A DNA stretch of 64,000 nt, taken from the NCBI RefSeq assembly GCF_052115485.1, contig NZ_JBFRGU010000009.1, positions 1 through 64,000 of the forward strand, read 5' to 3'. Source of the stretch: Microvirga sp052115485. GTDB taxonomy: Bacteria; Pseudomonadota; Alphaproteobacteria; Rhizobiales; Beijerinckiaceae. A model generated the notes under the pieces. The model worked only from the letters and a program-made list of their open reading frames with translations. It ran no database searches and was not told the DNA's origin. Below, one piece after another: positions 1 to 8,653 of this stretch. The position numbers were made by a program, and so were the translations under genes. Position 1 is the stretch's first letter. Each line of letters starts with the position of its first letter.

Positions 1-368
1 GCAGTCGACTTCATCTTGCTCAGGATGGCGTTGATTTCGGTTTGGATCTTGCCGCGATCGACGTTCGGCGACATCGCCGCCGTCAGCTTGGCCTGGATCG
101 ACTTCATGTCTTCAATGGTGTTGTTCATGCCGTTGAAGGCTGTATCGACAGAAGCTGCGCCGAGGCCGAGCGCGTCCTTCACCGCACCGAGCGAGCCGTT
201 GTCGGCGCGGATCGTCGTGGCGATCGACCAGTAAGCGGCGTTGTCGGCAGCGTTCGACACTTTCAAGCCAGTCGAGATACGGCTGCTGGTCTGATCAAGT
301 TGCCCGGCGATGCTCTTCAGCGTCGTCAAGGCAGTCATCGCGGAGGTATTGGTGAGCAGGCTAGACAT
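1..368 (-). CDS. fla: flagellin, N-terminal part (cut by window edge)
   Basis: Flagellin is the secreted subunit of the flagellar filament. The reading frame begins at the ATG complementary to 366-368 with MSSLLTNTSAMTALTTL and runs open off the window edge, so only about 122 residues are seen. The N-terminal coiled region typical of flagellins is clear: STGLKVSNAADNAAYWSIA around residues 32-50 corresponds to the conserved SGLRINSAADDAA stretch that forms the D0/D1 domain. There is no cleavable signal peptide, as expected for type III export. It lies 270 bp downstream of fliP in the same direction, the usual place in Hyphomicrobiales. A perfect 8-bp hairpin lies in its upstream region. Confidence 0.93.
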   Translation of the reverse strand, partial: MSSLLTNTSAMTALTTLKSIAGQLDQTSSRISTGLKVSNAADNAAYWSIATTIRADNGSLGAVKDALGLGAASVDTAFNGMNNTIEDMKSIQAKLTAAMSPNVDRGKIQTEINAILSKMKST

Positions 369-400
369 GTTTTGCTGTCCCTAGAATGAGTAAATCGGGA

Positions 401-423
401 CATACCGGGCTTCCACCGGTATG
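401..423 (-). other. hairpin upstream of the flagellin gene
   Basis: CATACCGG and CCGGTATG form a perfect 8-bp inverted repeat with a 7-nt loop, 33 nt upstream of the flagellin start codon. It has no T-run. It could be a 5'-UTR structure for flagellin mRNA, whose stability is controlled post-transcriptionally (FlbT) in relatives, or an operator. The role is inferred; only the repeat is seen. The rest of 369-637 shows no gene. Confidence 0.4.
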
Positions 424-637
424 GCAGTGCGGCGTCATGCCTTCGAATGGGGCCTCATCGAGCGTGCCATTCAATCTGCCATATGTGTCATACTGACCGC
501 ATGAACTTGCGCGAAGCTTTGCTCATGGTCAAGTCAGAAAGACATCGTTCGACGAACTAAGCATCTCATCTCTTACAAGATCGTTAACGGAGATGCCGTC
601 CTCGCCACATGCTACAGCGTTACTTCACGTCTAAGTC

Positions 638-1375
638 TTAGAAATAGGATTTGACCAATCCGCTGATCAAAATATTCCAGCCGTCGATCAGAACGAAGAA
701 CAATATTTTGAACGGCAAGGAAATGACCGTTGGCGGCATCATCATCATGCCCATGGACATGACCAATGTCGCGACGATCATGTCTATGACGAGAAACGGG
801 AGTGCAATCAGAAAACCGATTTCGAACCCACGCCGCAATTCCGAAATCATGAAAGCGGGGATGATGATTCGCAGATCGATCTTCGCGTCGTCCTGCGCTT
901 TCGGAAAATTGGTCGCCGCCAGGTCGCTGAAGGTCTGCAAATCTTTCGGCCGCACATGCGTCAGCATGAAGTCGCGAAACGGATCCGTCACCTTCACGAA
1001 TGCTTCCACCTCGGAAATTCTGTTTTCCGTGAGCGGTTTGACACCCTCTTGCCAAGCGCGGTCGAAGGTCGGCGCCATGACGTAGAATGTCATGAACAGG
1101 GATAGGCTGATCAAGAACAGGTTGGCTGGCGTGCTTTGCAAGCCGAGACCTGAGCGGAGGAACGACAAAGCGACGACGAAGCGGGTGAAGCTTGTCGTCA
1201 TGATGAGAAGTCCCGGTGCGACGGAGAGAACGGTCAACAGCGCAACAAGCTGGATGATTTTTCCGCTGGCGGCTCCGTTTCCTTCGGGGATCAGCGACTC
1301 GAGGCCCGGAACCTGGGCACTCGCTGTCGTAGCGACAAAAGAAAAAAGAAGAACGGGGAGGAAACGAAGCATCAT
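638..1375 (-). CDS. fliP: flagellar export gate protein FliP
   Basis: FliP forms the core of the flagellar type III export gate together with FliQ and FliR in the inner membrane. The 245-residue product has a cleavable signal-like N terminus (ending near TTASAQ), then the family's hydrophobic segments around residues 40-60, 85-105, 185-205 and 215-240. The stretch SFTRFVVALSFLR followed by LGLQSTPANLFL is the conserved FliP region, and the C-terminal PFKILFFVLIDGWNILISGL is also typical. Length matches the family. It is the last gene of the flgB-to-fliP cluster, 46 bp downstream of fliL. The other export genes are not in this window. Confidence 0.97.
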   Translation of the reverse strand: MMLRFLPVLLFSFVATTASAQVPGLESLIPEGNGAASGKIIQLVALLTVLSVAPGLLIMTTSFTRFVVALSFLRSGLGLQSTPANLFLISLSLFMTFYVMAPTFDRAWQEGVKPLTENRISEVEAFVKVTDPFRDFMLTHVRPKDLQTFSDLAATNFPKAQDDAKIDLRIIIPAFMISELRRGFEIGFLIALPFLVIDMIVATLVMSMGMMMMPPTVISLPFKILFFVLIDGWNILISGLVKSYF

Positions 1376-1421
1376 GAACCGATGGGGTTATATCGCGGGA
1401 AAATCCCGCATCGCGCGCGAA

Positions 1422-1928
1422 TCATTGAATGATTAAGGTTTCGACGATCAACTCACGCACTAGCCCTTTCGACCGCAGGCCCGCACGTTCGCTCAGGTCC
1501 TCGCGCAGGTGCTGAAGCCCGCTCGCGCCCTGGATTTGCGATACGGTGAGGGTGCGCAAATAGGCAAGCATGTCCTGCCGAATTTCCGCCGCAACCACGT
1601 CCGGATTCTGGACATTGCCATTGTTGAATACGATAGAAGATTCAACGCGAACCCAGGTATCGCCCGAATTGGCGAGATTGGTGACGACGGGAGCGAGCGT
1701 CTTCAAGACAACATCACCCGAATAGATCAGAGCATGCGATGTTTTTTCCTGCTCTCCCTTTTTGCGCTCGTCAACGGCTCTCTCGACGGCTGAAACGATA
1801 TACATGCCGAACGCTCCGCCCATCGCGACGGCGAGAACCGTCAAAACGGCGAGCGTGATGAGCCAGCTCTTGCCGCCTTTTGTTGAGGGGTCTGAAGATG
1901 ATGGATTTGAAGACCGCTTACGTGCCAT
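1422..1928 (-). CDS. fliL: flagellar basal body-associated protein FliL
   Basis: FliL is a single-pass membrane protein that surrounds the stator near the MS ring and supports motor torque. The product has a charged cytoplasmic tail, one membrane segment (about residues 21-45, WLITLAVLTVLAVAMGGAFG) and a periplasmic domain. I take the ATG at 1928 (MARKRSSN). A GTG at 1949 would add seven residues and overlap the flgH stop codon, so the start is uncertain. It sits between flgH and fliP in the same operon. Sequence conservation in FliL is low, so the call leans on topology and position as well as residues. Confidence 0.9.
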   Translation of the reverse strand: MARKRSSNPSSSDPSTKGGKSWLITLAVLTVLAVAMGGAFGMYIVSAVERAVDERKKGEQEKTSHALIYSGDVVLKTLAPVVTNLANSGDTWVRVESSIVFNNGNVQNPDVVAAEIRQDMLAYLRTLTVSQIQGASGLQHLREDLSERAGLRSKGLVRELIVETLIIQ

Positions 1929-1942
1929 GCGTTGAGGCTTCT

Positions 1943-2641
1943 TCACCACGGCGACAGCAGATCGTAAATCTGCTGTCCTACGGCCGGCTGCTGAACTTCC
2001 GTCATACGCCCGCGGCCGCCGTAAGAAATACGCGCCTCCGCAATCTTGTCATATGAAATCGTGTTCCGGCGGGAGATATCCCCTGAACGGGCGATGCCCG
2101 CGATATTGAGGACGCGAACTTCAAAATTGACGCGGACTTCTTGCGAACCGCTGATGAGCAAGTTTCCATTCGGCAGGACTTCCGTCACGACCGCGGCAAC
2201 GGAAAGTCTCAATTTCTCGGAGCGATCGATGGAGCCCTTCCCCTCGCTTGAAGTCCCGGACCGAATATCCCCTTCCGCAGCATAGGAGCCCTTGGTTCCA
2301 TTGAACCCATAGCCCGCATTGAATCCGAGAAGCGACTTTGAGTTCCGCGAGCGGTCCGATGCGTTGTCGAACTGGGCCTTGTCATCGATTTGAATGTTGA
2401 TCGTGACCACATCGCCGACTTTCTTGGCGCGTGGATCTTGAAAAAGATCGGCCGCGCTTTGATCCCAGAGTGAATTATAGGAGCTTCTGCTCTTAGCCGG
2501 ATACGCGGTAGGCATCGGTTCATAGGCGACGTTCAGCCCATGGCCAACGGAGGTCATCCGTGGTTCGCGGCCGATATCGTTGGGATCGGTCGCACACGCG
2601 GCGAGGCCCAGGAAAAGGGCTATCGTTGAAAGGCGCTTCAT
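1943..2641 (-). CDS. flgH: flagellar L-ring protein FlgH
   Basis: FlgH is the outer-membrane lipoprotein that builds the L ring around the flagellar rod. The 232-residue protein starts with a lipoprotein signal (MKRLSTIALFLGLAACATD, lipobox LAAC) and contains the family hallmark around residues 65-90: LFQDPRAKKVGDVVTINIQ. The C-terminal GDISRRNTISYDKIAEARISYGGRG is also characteristic. Its ATG shares one base with the stop codon of the upstream motE gene, which suggests translational coupling. Length is normal for the family. Confidence 0.97.
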   Translation of the reverse strand: MKRLSTIALFLGLAACATDPNDIGREPRMTSVGHGLNVAYEPMPTAYPAKSRSSYNSLWDQSAADLFQDPRAKKVGDVVTINIQIDDKAQFDNASDRSRNSKSLLGFNAGYGFNGTKGSYAAEGDIRSGTSSEGKGSIDRSEKLRLSVAAVVTEVLPNGNLLISGSQEVRVNFEVRVLNIAGIARSGDISRRNTISYDKIAEARISYGGRGRMTEVQQPAVGQQIYDLLSPW

Positions 2642-3198
2642 TATCCAGCCTTCCCGTTATCCTGCGACCGCTTCGGCGTGTCGTTGATGGTGTTACTGAG
2701 CTGGGCTGCGCGCGCCGGCTCCATTTCGTTCAGGACGGCGCTTGCGCTTCTCGCGCCAAGTTTGGCCAAGATCGCGGCGGCAGTGTCGTCCTGCATATTC
2801 GCGAGCTGCAGCGCCGCCGCTTCCGGACGCATCCGCGCATAAATAGCGACGACGGATTCGTCAGCCTTGGCCAGGAACTCGTTGCGCCGACGAAACCACT
2901 CCTCGTACTCCGCGCGCTTCTCTTCAAGAACCTTGATACGACCCTCGATCTCTTTTTCGAGATTCGTGAGTGTTTCCTTCTGCCATTCGAACCGCGCGTC
3001 GGCGGCGGCATTCGCGATATTGGCGCAATACTGACTATTCTTGGGATCGCTTGCGGCCTCGACCGGCTTAGCCGGGCCGGAGCTACGAGCGTCCGGCGCC
3101 TTTTGTTGTGCGAGCCCCACACCGGGTATCAGCACAAGAAAAGAAGCACCAAGGAGGCAGACGAAACGGAACGTTGTTTGAGAATTTCGCGAGATCAT
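2641..3198 (-). CDS. motE: MotE family flagellar motility protein
   Basis: MotE is a periplasmic chaperone reported in rhizobia to help fold or stabilise the MotC motility protein. The 185-residue product has a signal peptide (cleavage near GLAQQ), a proline/alanine-rich linker, a charged coiled-coil from about residue 70 to 105 (KETLTNLEKEIEGRIKVLEEK) and a C-terminal MgtE-N-like helical segment (PEAAALQLANMQDDTAAAIL, then EPARAAQLSN). This signal-coil-MgtE_N layout and the position between flgI and flgH match the Hyphomicrobiales MotE family. Function is transferred from relatives. Confidence 0.85.
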   Translation of the reverse strand: MISRNSQTTFRFVCLLGASFLVLIPGVGLAQQKAPDARSSGPAKPVEAASDPKNSQYCANIANAAADARFEWQKETLTNLEKEIEGRIKVLEEKRAEYEEWFRRRNEFLAKADESVVAIYARMRPEAAALQLANMQDDTAAAILAKLGARSASAVLNEMEPARAAQLSNTINDTPKRSQDNGKAG

Positions 3199-3244
3199 GG
3201 CTTCGAACCGACTTTCGACGATAGCAAGGTCACGGCGAGAAAAG

Positions 3245-4345
3245 TCACTGAACCACCAATTCGGCTTGGAGAGCTCCGGCTGTCTTAACAGCCTGGAGAA
3301 TGGCGATGATATCGGTTGGCTTCAATCCGATCTGATTCAATCCTTTGACGAGAGTCTGAAGATCGGAACCACCGATGATCGCCAAATGCCCATCTTGCTC
3401 GTTGGCTTGAATCTGCGTGCGCGGAACGACCACCGTTCTGCCTTGCGAGAACGGCTCGGGCTGAGACACTTGCGGGGCTTCTGTGACGCGAACGGTAAGA
3501 TTTCCATGTGTCATCGCGACCGTTGAGATCTGCACATTCCTGCCGATCACAACCGTCCCGGTTCGTTGATCGACAACGACGCGGGCGGGAGTATCGGGCT
3601 GGACCAGCAGATCACCGATCTCCGCGATAAACCGCGTTGATCCGATATCGCTCGGCTTCTGAAGGACGATGCTGCGATAATTACGCGGCGTCGCGACACG
3701 TTTGCCGTAACGCCTCATGGAATAGGCGTTGATCGCATCCGTCATGAGCGTCGCGGTTTTGAAGTCCGGGTTCTTCAACTCGAGCACGAGCGACGGCATT
3801 TCACGAAATCCGCCAGCGACTTCGCGTTCGATCAAAGCGCCATTCGGAATGCGGCCCGCCGTTGCTACACCTTGCGTCAGCGTCTCAGCCTGTCCTGTCG
3901 CGGAAAAACCAGAGACGGCAATCGGCCCTTGAGCTGCCGCATAGACTTGCCCATCCGCCCCCAAAAGCGCGGTCAGCATCAGCGACCCGCCTTTCAGCGA
4001 AGTTGCATCGCCCATGGAGGTGACAGTCACGTCGATACGCGAACCCGCTCCGACGAATGCCGGCAAGTCGGCGGTAACGATGACGGCCGCCACGTTGCGC
4101 GTGCGAAGTGTCAGGTCGCGCACATTGACGCCCATGCGGTCCAGCATGGATTGCAGCGAGTGTTCCGTGAACTGGGCATTGCGCAACGTATCGCCCGTGC
4201 CCTGAAGGCCCATGACGAGGCCGTAACCAATAAGCTGGTTATCGCGAATACCCTGAACGGTGGCGATATCCTTGATGCGTGTCGCAGCCTCCACAGCATT
4301 TGCCGTGAACATCGCAAAAAGGAAAAGCATGATCCGCCCGATCAT
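3245..4345 (-). CDS. flgI: flagellar P-ring protein FlgI
   Basis: FlgI polymerises in the periplasm into the P ring, the bushing of the rod in the peptidoglycan. The 366-residue product has a signal peptide (MIGRIMLFLFAMFTANAVEA) followed immediately by RIKDIATVQGIRDNQLIGYGLVMGLQGTG in pieces, the classic FlgI N terminus. GAGSRIDVTVTSMGDATSL and the C-terminal GLKPTDIIAILQAVKTAGALQAELVV are family-conserved. The start codon overlaps the flgA stop by 4 nt (ATGA). FlgA is the chaperone that assembles FlgI, so the coupling is functionally sensible. Confidence 0.98.
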   Translation of the reverse strand: MIGRIMLFLFAMFTANAVEAATRIKDIATVQGIRDNQLIGYGLVMGLQGTGDTLRNAQFTEHSLQSMLDRMGVNVRDLTLRTRNVAAVIVTADLPAFVGAGSRIDVTVTSMGDATSLKGGSLMLTALLGADGQVYAAAQGPIAVSGFSATGQAETLTQGVATAGRIPNGALIEREVAGGFREMPSLVLELKNPDFKTATLMTDAINAYSMRRYGKRVATPRNYRSIVLQKPSDIGSTRFIAEIGDLLVQPDTPARVVVDQRTGTVVIGRNVQISTVAMTHGNLTVRVTEAPQVSQPEPFSQGRTVVVPRTQIQANEQDGHLAIIGGSDLQTLVKGLNQIGLKPTDIIAILQAVKTAGALQAELVVQ

Positions 4346-4821
4346 CGTTCACCTATGCGGATACGCCCGTCCGCCTGCACGATGCCCATGATGATACGCC
4401 CCGTATCCATGTTACGGACGCGGATCTGTTCTCCAAGGCCGCCAGATTGCAACGGCGCTCCCATGGCCGTGATCGAAAGGCCACCCTCCTCGAAGACGAT
4501 CTGCGTCGGCGCACCGCGCGTGACGATCTTGGGGTCGTCTACGGCGTTCGCCGGGATGGCTTCACCGGGGAGAAGCGTGCGGCGCGCGGTTTTTCCGATA
4601 ACGGCGAGCGGCGTTTCGATGACGGCTCCCCGCGCCTGATATCCGGCAGGAAAATTGCGTTCGCGCAGCATCGGCGCCTTAATCTCATCGCCAGGGTAGA
4701 TCGTGACGGTCGGAACGGGCAGCCGCAACTCTTGTGCGATTGCGGCCTGCGCGCCAGCCGCCATCATGGCCGCCACGACGAAGAGGCATTTGAGCGGGTT
4801 TTCCAGCGCCAATTCCATCAC
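4342..4821 (-). CDS. flgA: P-ring assembly chaperone FlgA
   Basis: FlgA is the periplasmic chaperone needed for P-ring polymerisation. The 159-residue protein has a signal peptide (to about AAIAQ) and a SAF-type domain: VPTVTIYPGDEIKAPMLRERNF and the following RRTLLPGEAIPANAVDDPKIV. The end, RVRNMDTGRIIMGIVQADGRI, matches the conserved FlgA C terminus. It is short compared with enterobacterial FlgA (about 220 residues), which is normal for alphaproteobacteria. It overlaps flgI by 4 nt and lies 15 nt after flgG. Confidence 0.95.
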   Translation of the reverse strand: MMELALENPLKCLFVVAAMMAAGAQAAIAQELRLPVPTVTIYPGDEIKAPMLRERNFPAGYQARGAVIETPLAVIGKTARRTLLPGEAIPANAVDDPKIVTRGAPTQIVFEEGGLSITAMGAPLQSGGLGEQIRVRNMDTGRIIMGIVQADGRIRIGER

Positions 4822-4836
4822 CGATCAGTCGCCGCC

Positions 4837-5625
4837 TTAGCGAATGCCCTTGGAGACCGTTCCAGCCATGTCGTCCGCCGCTTGGATCACTTTGGAGTTC
4901 ATCTCGAAGGCGCGTTGGGCGGAGATCAGATTGGTAATCTCTTTCACCGGATCGACGTTCGAAGCTTCGAGATAGCCCTGGTGAATCTTACCGAATCCGG
5001 GATCGCCCGCGACACCGGTCACCGGCTGCCCGGAGGCTGGCGTCTCACGGTAGAAATTATTGCCGATGGGTTCCAAGCCGGAATCGTTCGCGAAGTTCGC
5101 GATGGCGAGTTGGCCGAGATTTTGCGGCAAGGCCTGGCCGTCGATCTTCGCGAAAACTTCGCCGGATTCGTTGATCGTCACATCCACCGTATTCGGCGGG
5201 ATGATGATGGCGGGATCCAGAGTATAGCCGTCGATGGTCACAAGCTGCCCGTCGCCATTCTTGTTGAACGAACCCGCGCGCGTATAGATCGTTTCGCCGT
5301 TCGGGCTGTTGACCTGGAACCAACCACGGCCGTTCAGGGCAAGATCGAACTGGTTCGATGTGTTGGTGAGTGGGCCCTGGCGATGCAGATTGCGGATGGC
5401 AGCGGTGCGAACGCCGAGACCGAGCATCGCGCCTTCGGGGATTGGCCGTTCCCCGGCTTGATTGGGAATGCCTTGCAAGCGTTCGGCTTGATAGAGAAGG
5501 TCTGTGAATTCCGCCCGCGCACCTTTGAAGGCCGTGGTGTTCACGTTCGAGATGTTGTTGGCGATAACTTCGACGTTGAGCTGCTGGGCGTTCATGCCGG
5601 TTGCAGCGATAGCGAGCGCTCTCAT
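4837..5625 (-). CDS. flgG: flagellar distal rod protein FlgG
   Basis: FlgG forms the distal part of the flagellar rod. I place the start at the ATG at 5625 (MRALAIAATGMNAQQLNVEV), which has a good ribosome-binding site (AAGGAGA) nine bases upstream; the open frame extends further but that extension lies over fliE. The 262-residue product matches the usual FlgG length. The N-terminal VEVIANNISNVNTTAFKGARAEF rod signature and the C-terminal NLISAQRAFEMNSKVIQAADDM are diagnostic. It lies directly after fliE with a 10-nt gap. Confidence 0.98.
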   Translation of the reverse strand: MRALAIAATGMNAQQLNVEVIANNISNVNTTAFKGARAEFTDLLYQAERLQGIPNQAGERPIPEGAMLGLGVRTAAIRNLHRQGPLTNTSNQFDLALNGRGWFQVNSPNGETIYTRAGSFNKNGDGQLVTIDGYTLDPAIIIPPNTVDVTINESGEVFAKIDGQALPQNLGQLAIANFANDSGLEPIGNNFYRETPASGQPVTGVAGDPGFGKIHQGYLEASNVDPVKEITNLISAQRAFEMNSKVIQAADDMAGTVSKGIR

Positions 5626-5635
5626 GATCGTCTCC

Positions 5636-5965
5636 TTAAATCGCCATCCGCGAAATTTCCTGATAGGCCGCGACGACTTTGTCCCGGATCGCGATAGCCG
5701 TCTGAAGGGCCTGTTCGGCGGACATGACCGCCTCGACAACCTGCTGCACCGAGGCTTTGCCCTTGATGCCGGAAATGGCCGCCGCTTCGCCGACCTTCAA
5801 CGTATCGGCCGCGTTTGATGCGACCTGAACCATCATCTCGCCGAAGCCGATCTGATGACTCGGTCCAGCGGACGCCGCCGCTTTCTGAACGGACGAAAGC
5901 TGCGATGAGGAAACACCGCCTGATCGTTCGACAAAAGATGAGATCGCCGAAATCGCGTCGAGCAT
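5636..5965 (-). CDS. fliE: flagellar hook-basal body protein FliE
   Basis: FliE links the MS ring to the proximal rod and is among the first exported substrates. The 109-residue product is short and acidic, with the conserved C-terminal pattern VMSAEQALQTAIAIRDKVVAAY followed by QEISRM. Family length is about 100-110 residues. Its ATG overlaps the flgC stop codon by one base (TGATG), so it is probably translationally coupled to flgC. Confidence 0.95.
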   Translation of the reverse strand: MLDAISAISSFVERSGGVSSSQLSSVQKAAASAGPSHQIGFGEMMVQVASNAADTLKVGEAAAISGIKGKASVQQVVEAVMSAEQALQTAIAIRDKVVAAYQEISRMAI

Positions 5966-6384
5966 CAGGTTCCCCTCAACAAATCGATCATTCCCGAAAT
6001 CATGGAGCGCGCCTGCTTGATCATTTGCAGGTTGGCTTCGTAGGAGCGGTTGGCCTCACGCATGTCGGCCATCTCGATCAGCACGTTCACGTTCGGCATC
6101 TTGACGAACCCCTTCTCATCCGCAGCCGGATTGCCGGGGTCGTATTCAACCTGAAAGGGAGCCTGATCGACTCCGACATCCTTGACGCGCACCGTCGCCG
6201 CGCCAAGCGCGCGATCAAGCTCGCTCTTGAAGGTCAAGGTCTTGCGTGCGTAAGGCTCTGAACCCGCCGTCTTGCCGGTCGATTGGGCGTTCGCGATGTT
6301 CTCTGACACGATGCGCAGGCGCATGGACTGCGCCTCGAGACCAGCGCCAGCAAGACGTGAGGAAGCCTGAAGCGGATCGATCAT
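5965..6384 (-). CDS. flgC: flagellar proximal rod protein FlgC
   Basis: FlgC is a proximal rod subunit. The 139-residue protein begins MIDPLQASSRLAGAGLEAQSMR and carries the rod-protein motif RIVSENIANAQSTGKTAGSEPYARK. The C-terminal VNVLIEMADMREANRSYEAN and IKQARSMISGMIDLLR are typical of FlgC. It overlaps flgB by 4 nt at its start and fliE by one base at its end. Length is normal for the family. Confidence 0.97.
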   Translation of the reverse strand: MIDPLQASSRLAGAGLEAQSMRLRIVSENIANAQSTGKTAGSEPYARKTLTFKSELDRALGAATVRVKDVGVDQAPFQVEYDPGNPAADEKGFVKMPNVNVLIEMADMREANRSYEANLQMIKQARSMISGMIDLLRGT

Positions 6385-6779
6385 TGCCCACCTTTCGCAG
6401 CCGAAAGCACCATGCGATGGAAGGCCTTGACGATTCCGGTGTTGAGCGAGTGCGCCCTGTTCACTTCATCCGCCTTGGCCATCTCCTGCTCAAGGCTGAC
6501 AGAATTGCCGGAATGCAGGATGTCCCAGCTATCGGCCTTCTTGATCTTCGCGGAGCGGACTTGGGCAGTGTCGTAGCCGATGTGGCCACTCTCCGTCGCC
6601 ACCATCTTCAACTGCGTCTTGTCGAGCGCATCCGCGAAGGATTCCACCTCAAGGGCCTTGAAGCCCGGCGTATTGGCATTCGCGATGTTGCCCGAGATGG
6701 TCGCCTGGCGAACGGAGAGCCATTGCGCCTGTCGCGAGGCAACATCGAAAAGGTAGACCGATCCCACACGGACCTCCAA
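6381..6779 (-). CDS. flgB: flagellar proximal rod protein FlgB
   Basis: FlgB is a proximal rod subunit and the first gene of this minus-strand flagellar operon. The 132-residue product contains the rod signature RQATISGNIANANTPGFKALEVESF and the C-terminal NRAHSLNTGIVKAFHRMVLSAAKGGQ. The 293-bp region upstream (6780-7072) must hold the operon promoter and the divergent promoter of the GGDEF-EAL gene. I could not pick out a convincing sigma-54 or sigma-28 site there. Confidence 0.96.
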   Translation of the reverse strand: MEVRVGSVYLFDVASRQAQWLSVRQATISGNIANANTPGFKALEVESFADALDKTQLKMVATESGHIGYDTAQVRSAKIKKADSWDILHSGNSVSLEQEMAKADEVNRAHSLNTGIVKAFHRMVLSAAKGGQ

Positions 6780-6959
6780 GGCGGCATCTTCTCCGACGGG
6801 TCTACGCCGGCTATCTTGCGTGAAGCTGACCTAAGGCGGCTCCCTTCTTCAGACCTTCTTAAGATTCAAGGTCCACCATGCTTTTCGGTGCGATCTGGTG
6901 GGGGCCTGTCGACACCGGTTTCAAATTTCGGTTTGTAAGAGGCGTAGGTTGTGATCGTG

Positions 6960-7053
6960 CGATGGCGCAGACACGGCAATTGGCCCAGTTGCGCACAAAG
7001 CGCAATTGCCAGAGGTCCCGCTGAACATTTACTTTTCTGCGAACGATCGTTCG
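6960..7053. promoter_or_regulatory. two palindromes between flgB and the GGDEF-EAL gene
   Basis: In this divergent intergenic region GGCAATTG (from about 6978) is answered by CAATTGCC some 25 bases later (ending near 7013). A perfect 14-bp palindrome, CGAACGATCGTTCG, occupies 7040-7053, twenty bases before the GGDEF-EAL start. The second has the size and position of a repressor operator for the c-di-GMP gene. The regulator is unknown, and short GC-balanced palindromes do arise by chance. Confidence 0.35.
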
Positions 7054-7072
7054 TGGCTCGAGCCTCCATGTG

Positions 7073-8653
7073 ATGACTAGGATGCTACTCCCGCGTGACG
7101 ATATCCTCGGCGTGTACGACTCTCCCGGGCGAGAAACGCTTCAGCTTCTGAACGGACCGCCGGGGTCCGATTCCGCCCCTACCTCTACCCGGAACGAGAG
7201 GCCAGCGCGCGCGCGCAAGACCGCTGAAAGCAATGGCCAGAGTGGAGAAGAGGCTCGGTCACAGGCGATGTCGAAAGACTCCGCCGCTCGTCGCGCTATC
7301 GCCAACCGGCTTTGGGAAGCCACGCATAACGATGCTCTCACCGGCCTGTGCAATCGTCAGCATTTCCAGGATTTATTCCGGAAAGCCCTTACGCAAGCGC
7401 ATTATGCGGGTAGACGGCTCGCCTTTCTCCTGATGGATCTCGATAATTTCAAGGATGTGAACAGCACACTCGGACATCAAGCCGGGGACGCCATTCTCAT
7501 CGAAACCGCAGAGAATATTCGAACGCTGTTGAGCGCCAACGACACGATCAGCCGGTTCGGGGGCGATGAGTTTGCTCTGCTCCTCTCGGATCATACCCGC
7601 GAAGATGAGATCAAGCTTGTTGCGGACCAATTGCTCAGCGTCGCAGCGGCCTCGGTACCGCGTCTTAGCCCGAAGCTGCGCTCGAGCGCGAGCCTCGGCG
7701 TCAGCCTCTTCCCAGATCATGGCTCGGACGTCGGGGAATTGATTCAGAACGCCGAGCTGGCGCTTTATCGCGCCAAAGCCGGTGGGCGGGGTCGTGCCGA
7801 AGTTTTCAAACCTCAGATGCGCGCTGCCGTCACAGAGCGGCTCAATCAGATGTCGACTTTCCGAGCCCTTCTGGAAACTGGAAGCATCACACCTTACTAC
7901 CAACCGCAAGTCCGTTTGACCGACAGACGCTCGCATGGCTTCGAAGCCCTCGCACGCTGGATTCTACCCAATGGCGACGTTCTTTTGCCGGGCGATTTTC
8001 GGGCCGCGCTGGAAGATCCCGATGCGGCGATCCTGCTCGGAGAGCATATGTTGCGGTGCGTGACCGATGACCTTCGCCGGTGGCGAGAAACAGGCATGCC
8101 CGCCTGTAAGGTGTCGATCAACGCAACCGCTCCGGAACTCAAGCGGGGGGATTATCCTGAAAAAATCGCCAGCGTCCTTTCCCGCAAAGGCGTGCCGCCT
8201 CGGCTGCTGACAATCGAGATCACGGAAACGGTACTTCTCGATGAAGACGTTTTGCAGCTCGAGAAAACGCTACGCGATCTGAAGGATCTCGGCGTCTCGA
8301 TTGCGCTCGACGATTTCGGAACCGGGTTCGCAACATTGACACATTTGCGAAGTCATCCGATCGATCAGATCAAGATCGACCGCTCCTTCATCTCGGAACT
8401 CACCTCGAACGACGACGATAACGCCATTGTCCGAGCCATGCTCAGTCTCGCCCGCAGCCTCGGAATCGAGACCGTGGCGGAAGGGCTCGAGAACGAGGCG
8501 CAACTCAGGTGTCTGCAGATGCTGGGATGTGAATACGCACAAGGCTTCTATTTCGGTCGCGCAATTCCTGCCGATGAAGCCGAGGCGTATTTCCGTGCTC
8601 ACCGGGCCTACAGGAAAGCTAATCTCGCGCACTTCCGTATCGGGGCGGCCTAG
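7073..8653 (+). CDS. GGDEF-EAL dual-domain c-di-GMP enzyme
   Basis: Cytosolic protein of 526 residues with both a diguanylate cyclase and a c-di-GMP phosphodiesterase domain. The N-terminal 75 residues are low-complexity and disordered. The GGDEF domain spans about 85-250 with an intact FGGDEFALL motif near residue 163; I see no clear RxxD inhibitory site. The EAL domain spans about 265-510: GFEALARW, EITETVLL, LDDFGTGFATLTHL and KIDRSFI keep the metal-binding and catalytic positions, so phosphodiesterase activity is likely. No sensor or membrane domain is visible. Start is ATG 7073; a GTG at 7070 and an ATG at 7082 are alternatives. It stands divergent from the flagellar operon, which suggests motility control. 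Its TAG stop is the first three bases of an interspersed repeat. Confidence 0.93.
   Translation: MTRMLLPRDDILGVYDSPGRETLQLLNGPPGSDSAPTSTRNERPARARKTAESNGQSGEEARSQAMSKDSAARRAIANRLWEATHNDALTGLCNRQHFQDLFRKALTQAHYAGRRLAFLLMDLDNFKDVNSTLGHQAGDAILIETAENIRTLLSANDTISRFGGDEFALLLSDHTREDEIKLVADQLLSVAAASVPRLSPKLRSSASLGVSLFPDHGSDVGELIQNAELALYRAKAGGRGRAEVFKPQMRAAVTERLNQMSTFRALLETGSITPYYQPQVRLTDRRSHGFEALARWILPNGDVLLPGDFRAALEDPDAAILLGEHMLRCVTDDLRRWRETGMPACKVSINATAPELKRGDYPEKIASVLSRKGVPPRLLTIEITETVLLDEDVLQLEKTLRDLKDLGVSIALDDFGTGFATLTHLRSHPIDQIKIDRSFISELTSNDDDNAIVRAMLSLARSLGIETVAEGLENEAQLRCLQMLGCEYAQGFYFGRAIPADEAEAYFRAHRAYRKANLAHFRIGAA

Noticed and set aside
440..480. TGGCACG upstream of the flagellin gene as a sigma-54 promoter
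   Set aside because: The -12 TTGC element is missing at the required distance.
5626..5739. An N-terminal extension of flgG
   Set aside because: It would overlap fliE coding sequence, lacks similarity to FlgG, and the ATG at 5625 has a strong ribosome-binding site.
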